DNA from: Actinostola sp. cb2023
Taxonomy: Eukaryota; Cnidaria; Anthozoa; Actiniaria; Actinostolidae
Direction of reading: 5' to 3'
NCBI GenBank assembly: GCA_033675265.1
Contig: JAUJYZ010001585.1
Location: 1-64,000, forward strand
DNA length: 64,000 nt
The translations under genes and the position numbers were made by a program. This document shows, piece after piece, positions 48,801-56,200 of this stretch. The notes under the pieces were generated by a model, which was given only the letters and a program-made list of their open reading frames with translations, searched no databases and was not told the origin of the DNA. Within the stretch, counting starts at the first letter, position 1. Each line of letters begins with the position of its first letter.

Positions 48801-51800
48801 GCTCCGTGCTTCTATAGCATAATAATGCACGCTCAGCAACCAATCAAATCGCGCGTTCTTTGGAGGTACACATAGTTTATATTATCAACAACAATAGATT
48901 CTATTGTATTGTTACTTGCAGTGATTGTATTAGCGGTGTGTCTGTCCATATCAGCTGTATGATTGGTGTTACAACAAACCGAAATGATTTGCCAATGAGA
49001 TCCTCGTCAAAGCTGAACATAACCTTCAAGCACGTCATGGTACAGTTACATTATATTTACCTGAATTCGTATATTGCACCGTTTGTCTACCTTCATACAC
49101 GGCGCAACATTGCGCGTAACAAATTACAGAGGTGGATCGACACGTTGAAATCGTGCGATTGCCGGTAATATTGCAGCATGTGTCTGTACCTAAGATTACA
49201 CTGTATTAGTCCAGAACTGGCCCCACCTTTCTCAATAACTATAATACTGGGCGCGAAAGAAATATAAAGACTACGAGAAGCGCGCGCACTGTAAACTAGC
49301 CCAGTTCTCTCTTCTGCTCTTTACCGCGCGCGTGGATAAAAGTGGGTCCAGTTCTGGACTAACATTGTATTCGCTTTTGCGTAGATGAAGGACCTTTTCC
49401 CTTCGTACTACTTAAAGGACAAGACCTGCGTGACGTGGAACACAACTCGGCTAAGGTACATGAATGCACACATTCAGTATAGTATTAACCTTGTATCCTA
49501 ACGAGTTACAGGGATAACTTTGGGACAATTTTAGTATCAATTACTCACTCGGCTGTAAACTTTCATGACGTTGCCGCTGAAGTACATCGCAGGCTCACAA
49601 TTTTTTGGGGGAGGGGGTGGTAATCCACGAGTTGGCCTTTTATTTGTATATTTGCTCTTGTTTGTAGTAAAGGAAATGGTCGCGCTTGGACAAAGAATGG
49701 TTGTTCAGTTTTGAGCACCAATATGACTCACACAACTTGTCAATGCGACCATACTGGGATATTTGCTGTAGTGGTGACTGACAAGGTAAAGAAATAGGAG
49801 AGAAAGAAAAGAAATCATGGGATAAAATTTGCGCATACAAGCCATGTCACATACACTCATTCCTTCCTACATCTTCTCTACAGCCAGCCCTCTTTCCTAT
49901 CTCTTAAAGTGTATATGACACGAAATGTTTTCTTTTGAAAATCGATTACATATGAAGTGAATAGTGGGATGGTTCAGTATTTTGTGATTTGAGCTTCGCA
50001 TTGGCGAGTTATAAAACTTTGAAATCGTGATATGCTAATTCGGTGACGTCAGAGTGGGTTTTGCCGAAACTTATTTGTATTTTTCCAAGCAGTACTCTTT
50101 TCTAAAATAGAAAAACAAAATGAACATCATGTATATCAATTGTAGAAAACTTTTTGCCAGATTAAAAAAATTCAATAATTTGCACAATGGCGCTTTTGTA
50201 TAATAAATTAAACCCACTCTGACGTCACCAAATTACCATATCACGATTTCAATCCTTTATAACTCGCCAATGCGAAGCTCAAATCACAAAATACTGAACC
50301 ATCCCATTATTCACTTAATATGTAATCGATTTTCAACAGAAAACATTTCGTGTCATATACACTTTAATGTAGTTTACCAAAAGGAGGAGTTCGTTTCCTG
50401 TCATTGCTTTGCTCGTATCTTGCCTCTCACGCCCCTTTCTGTGTCTTCATAGAGGTGTTTTCGTACGAGTGGGAAAGTTACGGTACCGTGTCGTATTGAA
50501 AGAGTTTGATTGGATGAGATGCATCTGCACGCTTTTTGATTGGTTCAGAAAGGAAGCCATTTGAGTGTCACGGTACCGTGTCGTATTGAAAGAGTTAGAT
50601 TGGATGAGATGCATCTGTACGTTTTTTGATTGGTTCAGAAAGGAAGCCATTTGAGTGTCACGGTACCGTAGGTTTCCCACTCATACGAAAACGACTATAT
50701 CCCTACATCTACATCACTAGCGATTGCCTTATTTCACTGTCAAAACACAAGGTTCAAAATGTTCTTGTGATTGCGCTTATGTTTGCGTCGTGCTCGTTTT
50801 CATATGACAAAAGCCAGGATTTACTTTTCTTGTAGCTCTTCTAAGATATGCCACTCACATGCACAAAATCGTCACATCACTCTAAACGTCTAGCAAACAC
50901 CTTCATTACTCTTCTTCTATCTCGCACATCTCAATATCATCTAGTATATTCGTGTCCATGGTGTTTGTTATTTTCTAGATTGTTCATACGGAGTTCTAGC
51001 AAACACCTTCATTGCTCTTCTTCTATCTCACACATCTCAATATCATCTAGTATATTCATGTCCATGGTCTTTGATATTTTATAGGTTGTCCATACGCAGT
51101 TCTCGTTGCTTGCCAATACGTATGCCGGCATCGGTGTGGCATTCCTGATCATCATAGTCGCTATCACTCATATTGTCTGGAAAATGTAAGTTCCTGGCTC
51201 ATTAACTCAATATCGAGATTGAAACGTTTTTTTACTGCGCATGCGTGACCTTGAGTAACTTTAGGTAAGCGCTGTTGGTCCACGCCTCATTGCATAGAAA
51301 CATTTGTTTCGACTCTCGCTAGCTTAAACAGGAAGTTTCAGTGTAAAAAGAGCCTGTCAGTGGTACAACAATAACGTTGCTAATTAATCTTTGTATCACT
51401 ACATGTACATGAATATGCGACTAACAGAGATTGCCGGATTCACAAATGTTTTGTTGTACCCCTGGGCAGCGTCTTTTTATACTGTAACTTCGTGTTTAAG
51501 GTACACGCACACACTGTGCAACATTACGCGCAATATTGCTGGCAATAGAGTCGTTTTCGTACGAGTGGGAATGCCGTGCCGTATTGAAAGAGTTTGATTG
51601 GATGAGATGCATCTGCAAGCTTTTTGATTGGTTCAGAAAGGAAACCATTTGAGTGTCACGGTACCGTAGGTTGATCTGCTCGCTTTTTGATTGGTCCAGA
51701 AAGGAAGCCATTTGAATGCCGCGGTACTACAGGGTTCCCACTCCTACGAAAACGCCTCGGCAATTGTGGTAACCTGAACATATTGAAGTACATTACGATG

Positions 51801-53226
51801 TTATTTCTGCAACAGAGTCGTTTTCGTATGAGTGGGAAGCAGTTACGGTACGGTTCGTACCGTGCCGTGTCAAAGCATTCTGATTGGTTGGTTAAGCAAT
51901 GATTTCGCTTGCTGTGATTGTTTAGTAAGATGTCCCCAGTCTTCGATTCCGTTTCCTACTCTAACGGAAACTCTATTACATGTAACATATAGCAGAGGCT
52001 GAAATCGTGCGATTGCGGCAATACTGTGCGCAGTATTGCTATAAGAAGAGTTGTTCTATTTAAACTGTTTTGTTTCTACACAGTGACATCCATGGTGGAG
52101 AGGTGATGCGTATGAACATATGTGTAGCCATTATATTGATGATGATGACGTTCCTTATTGGCGCCAATGTGAAGGCTGAGAAGGTACGGTCGTCTCCACA
52201 CTACGACACTGTAAAACACCGCACGCTCTTCAAACCATTGAAATTCATTGGAAATTCGTCGGGAATTCAATTTCCCATGGATTTCTAAACTTTGTAAATT
52301 GAACATTTTTCTTTTTGAAAGCTTACAACTTTGCGTGTATGTAACCAAAAGCCCTGAAACTTTGTAAATGACTTTAATTTTACATGCTTATTCTCTGATG
52401 CGGGAGTTATTTTTCCAACTTTGAACTCGGCACCAGTCCCCCGCGAGGTATTCAGAGTATCCTACAAACGAACCTCGATATAACGATACTCGATATAACG
52501 ATACTCGATTCCCGGAATAACGATCGACATTAGACAGCCCGGCAAATGTTACAGTAAATGTATGGAGAAAAATCCCGATTTAACGATACTCGATATAACG
52601 ATATTCCCGATATAACGATCACAATCTGTCCAATCTTGCAACCCAAACGTAAAATTTACCCCGATATAACCGATAAAATAAATCATCTTGCAAACCAAAC
52701 GTAAAAAAGGAGGCTTATAACTTGAAAAGATATGAGAATACTTTAAAATCCTTTAGTTCTCATTGCATAAGGACTGTAACGTGTCGTCTGTCAACAGTTT
52801 GTTACAAATTGTTTAGTAACAGACACTACATGATAAATCAATTATTAACAATACCCCGATTTGATATAACGATATTTTTGGCTCTTTTCCCGAAAAATCG
52901 TTATATGGGGAATTTGTTATAACGATCTCCCGATATAACGATCTAATTTGGTCAGTCCGGCCCTTGGCACATCGTTATATCGAGGTTCCACTGTACAAGG
53001 TCTCGATGGAAGAGAAAGTGTCCAATTGCAAGTTTGTTAGAAATAATTCTCTGGTTCTTCATTCCAGACTCTGTGTGGCTTTCTTGCTTTTCTTGAGTAT
53101 TTCTCTGTGATGTCACAGTTCTTCTGGCTAATGCTTCATGGACTCAGAATTCACGGGAAAATAAAAGAGATCTTTGCGTCTGGTCTCAACATTGAAATCG
53201 TCTACGTGGTCTTTGGTTGGGGTGAG

Positions 53227-53271
<45 letters not shown>

Positions 53272-56200
53272 TAGACTTTGTTTAACGAGGGTAGCACGTG
53301 ACAGTTTTAAAATATAAATTGATGACTCTGTTGCCCTCTAATAGTTATAATAATAAAAATATATAAATACATTTGGTAAATATGGTCAATATTTACTATC
53401 ACGAGGAAGACAAAATCTAAGTTAATTTTCCGAGACTGTAGTACGTAACCAGAATCAAAGAGACTGGAACGTTTTCACCGCGCATGCGTCACCTTGAGTA
53501 AGCGCATACGTGCGCATGCGTGACATTGAGTAAGCGCTATTGGTCCACGCCTCAATGCAAAGCAACAAGTGAAGAATTTCATTGTAAACTTATTCCTCGT
53601 CGGTGCCAATAAAACCTCTGAAATTATATTCTTGTTCCTTTGTCGCGCATGCGCCTCGTACGTCAAAATAACCGGTTATAAACTGGTTTGGTTCAGTTTT
53701 ATTCTTTTACTGGACGAGAATCGGGTGGATGCATTCAAAGTTCCCCTTGTCATGGGAGAGAAAAGCTAACAAGCCTGTACCGTACCTATGTCTTTATCTT
53801 TGCAGGTCTTCCGCTTCTTTTGTCGTTGATCGCCATCGGCATCCAGGTTGACATCAAGAACCCCAATGATGTGTAAGTAAACCATCGATCCTCACGTAGA
53901 TATTACATAGCCGGGGCAAAGGGGGAGGGGAAGGTGGGGGGTGCCCGTACGTTATATTGATATAGAGAAGGACCGACCCCACCCTATCTCAATGTTTGTA
54001 TGTTTTGTTTGCAGGTGTTGGACAGCCATTGCTGGTGAAGGCATGTGGGGATATGGTGGTCCATTGCTGATTGTTGTCATGGTAACTTATTGTCCTTAGA
54101 TAGGGGAACCGGTTATCTCTTATAGGTACCAGTCCTCCTCTTCCTTTATCTAACAGGGAGACCAAATACGAATCGAACGGCTTACTAGAGCTCCAACGTA
54201 TCCTTAAAATCACACGTAACGTACAAGTATAAGTAAATAAGTGCTCGTAATTAGTAGTTGTGAAACGGCAGCCTGGTTTGCATCTGGCACGAGTACGAAA
54301 ACCAGAATAGGGACTACCGGTTAAACTAGTAGAGACTGATAGGGATTACCGGTTAAACTAGTAGAGACTGATAGGGACTACCGGTTAAACTAGTAGAGAC
54401 TGATAGGGACTAGCAGTTAAACTAGTAGAGACTGATAGGGACTACCGGTTAAACTAGTAGAGACTGATAGGGACTAGTGGTTAAACTAGTAGAGACTGAT
54501 AGGGACTAGCAGTTAAACTAGTAGAGACTGATAGGGACTAGTGGTTAAACTAGTAGAGACTGATAGGGACTACCGGTTAAACTAGTAGAGACTGATAGGG
54601 ACTACCGGTTAAACTAGTAGAGACTGATAGGGACTAGTGGTTAAACTAGTAGAGACTGATAGGGACTAGTGGTTAAACTAGTAGAGACTGATAGGGACTA
54701 CCGGTTAAACTAGTAGAGACTGATAGGGACTAGTGGTTAAACTAGTAGAGACTGATAGGGACTACCGGTTAAACTAGTAGAGACTGATAGGGACTACCGG
54801 TTAAACTAGTAGAGACTGATAGGGACTAGCAGTTAAACTAGTAGAGACTGATAGGGACTACCGGTTAAACTAGTAGAGACTGATAGGGACTACCGGTTAA
54901 ACTAGTAGAGACTGATAGGGACTAGCAGTTAAACTAGTAGAGACTGATAGGGACTAGTGGTTAAACTAGTAGAGACTGATAGGGACTACCGGTTAAACTA
55001 GTAGAGACTGATAGGGACTACCGGTTAAACTAGTAGAGACTGATAGGGACTAGCGGTTAAACTAGTAGAGACTGATAGGGACTAGTGGTTAAACTAGTAG
55101 AGACTGATAGGGACTACCGGTTAAACTAGTAGAGACTGATAGGGACTAGTGGTTAAACTAGTAGAGACTGATAGGGACTACCGGTTAAACGTAGAGACTG
55201 ATAGGGACTACCGGTTAAACTAGTAGAGACTGATAGGGACTAGTGGTTAAACTAGTAGAGACTGATAGGGACTAGTGGTTAAACTAGTAGAGACTGATAG
55301 GGACTACCGGTTAAACTAGTAGAGACTGATACCGTGGATTCAATGATTACCGGTTAAACTAGTAGAGACTGATAGGGACTACCGGTTAAACTAGTAGAGA
55401 CTGATAGGGACTAGCAGTTAAACTAGTAGAGACTGATAGGGACTACCGGTTAAACTAGTAGAAACTGATAGGGACTAGTGGTTAAACTAGTAGAGACTGA
55501 CAGGGACTACCGGTTAAACTAGTAGAGACTGACAGGGACTATACCGGTTAAACTAGTAGAGACTGATAGGGACTACCGGTTAAACTAGTAGAGATCTGAT
55601 TTCATTCTACACACTCGATAGTTAATGGCTTGCGACTGTTTCTTTGCAGTTGAACCTCACAGTGCTTGCCGCCGTCATCGTCCCAACCGAAGAAAGAAAG
55701 ACCAAGTACGATTACGAACCAATGATGTAAGTTCACTATCACTAATACAGGAGACCATTACTAGAAACCTTCCTCTCCTTTAATTTACGACATCTTTTGC
55801 ATAAATTGTGCTAAAAATAGAAACACTCATTATAAATTCCGCGCGATTAACCAATCATATCGCGTCTTACACAATAGGAATTTGACGTTAGATTCAACAC
55901 TGCTTTGCTCTGGGCTGCGTTTTCAATAATGGCGGCCGAAAGCGTACCGTGTAGTTCAATGATTCGAAACGAAAAACTATGGTGGTCGTGCTTTCTCATC
56001 GTGTGCGCCACTACTCTGGAACGATCTCCCATTGGTCGTGAGAAACGCACCATCTACCCAATCATTTAAACAGAGACTCAAGACTTTTTTGTTTGAACAG
56101 AACGAACCACTTATATAATTTATACTAGTCACCTTACTCCTTTGACGAGTCCCGATAAATTTTTATAATTGTTTATATTCTTCTATATATTTATTTTCTA

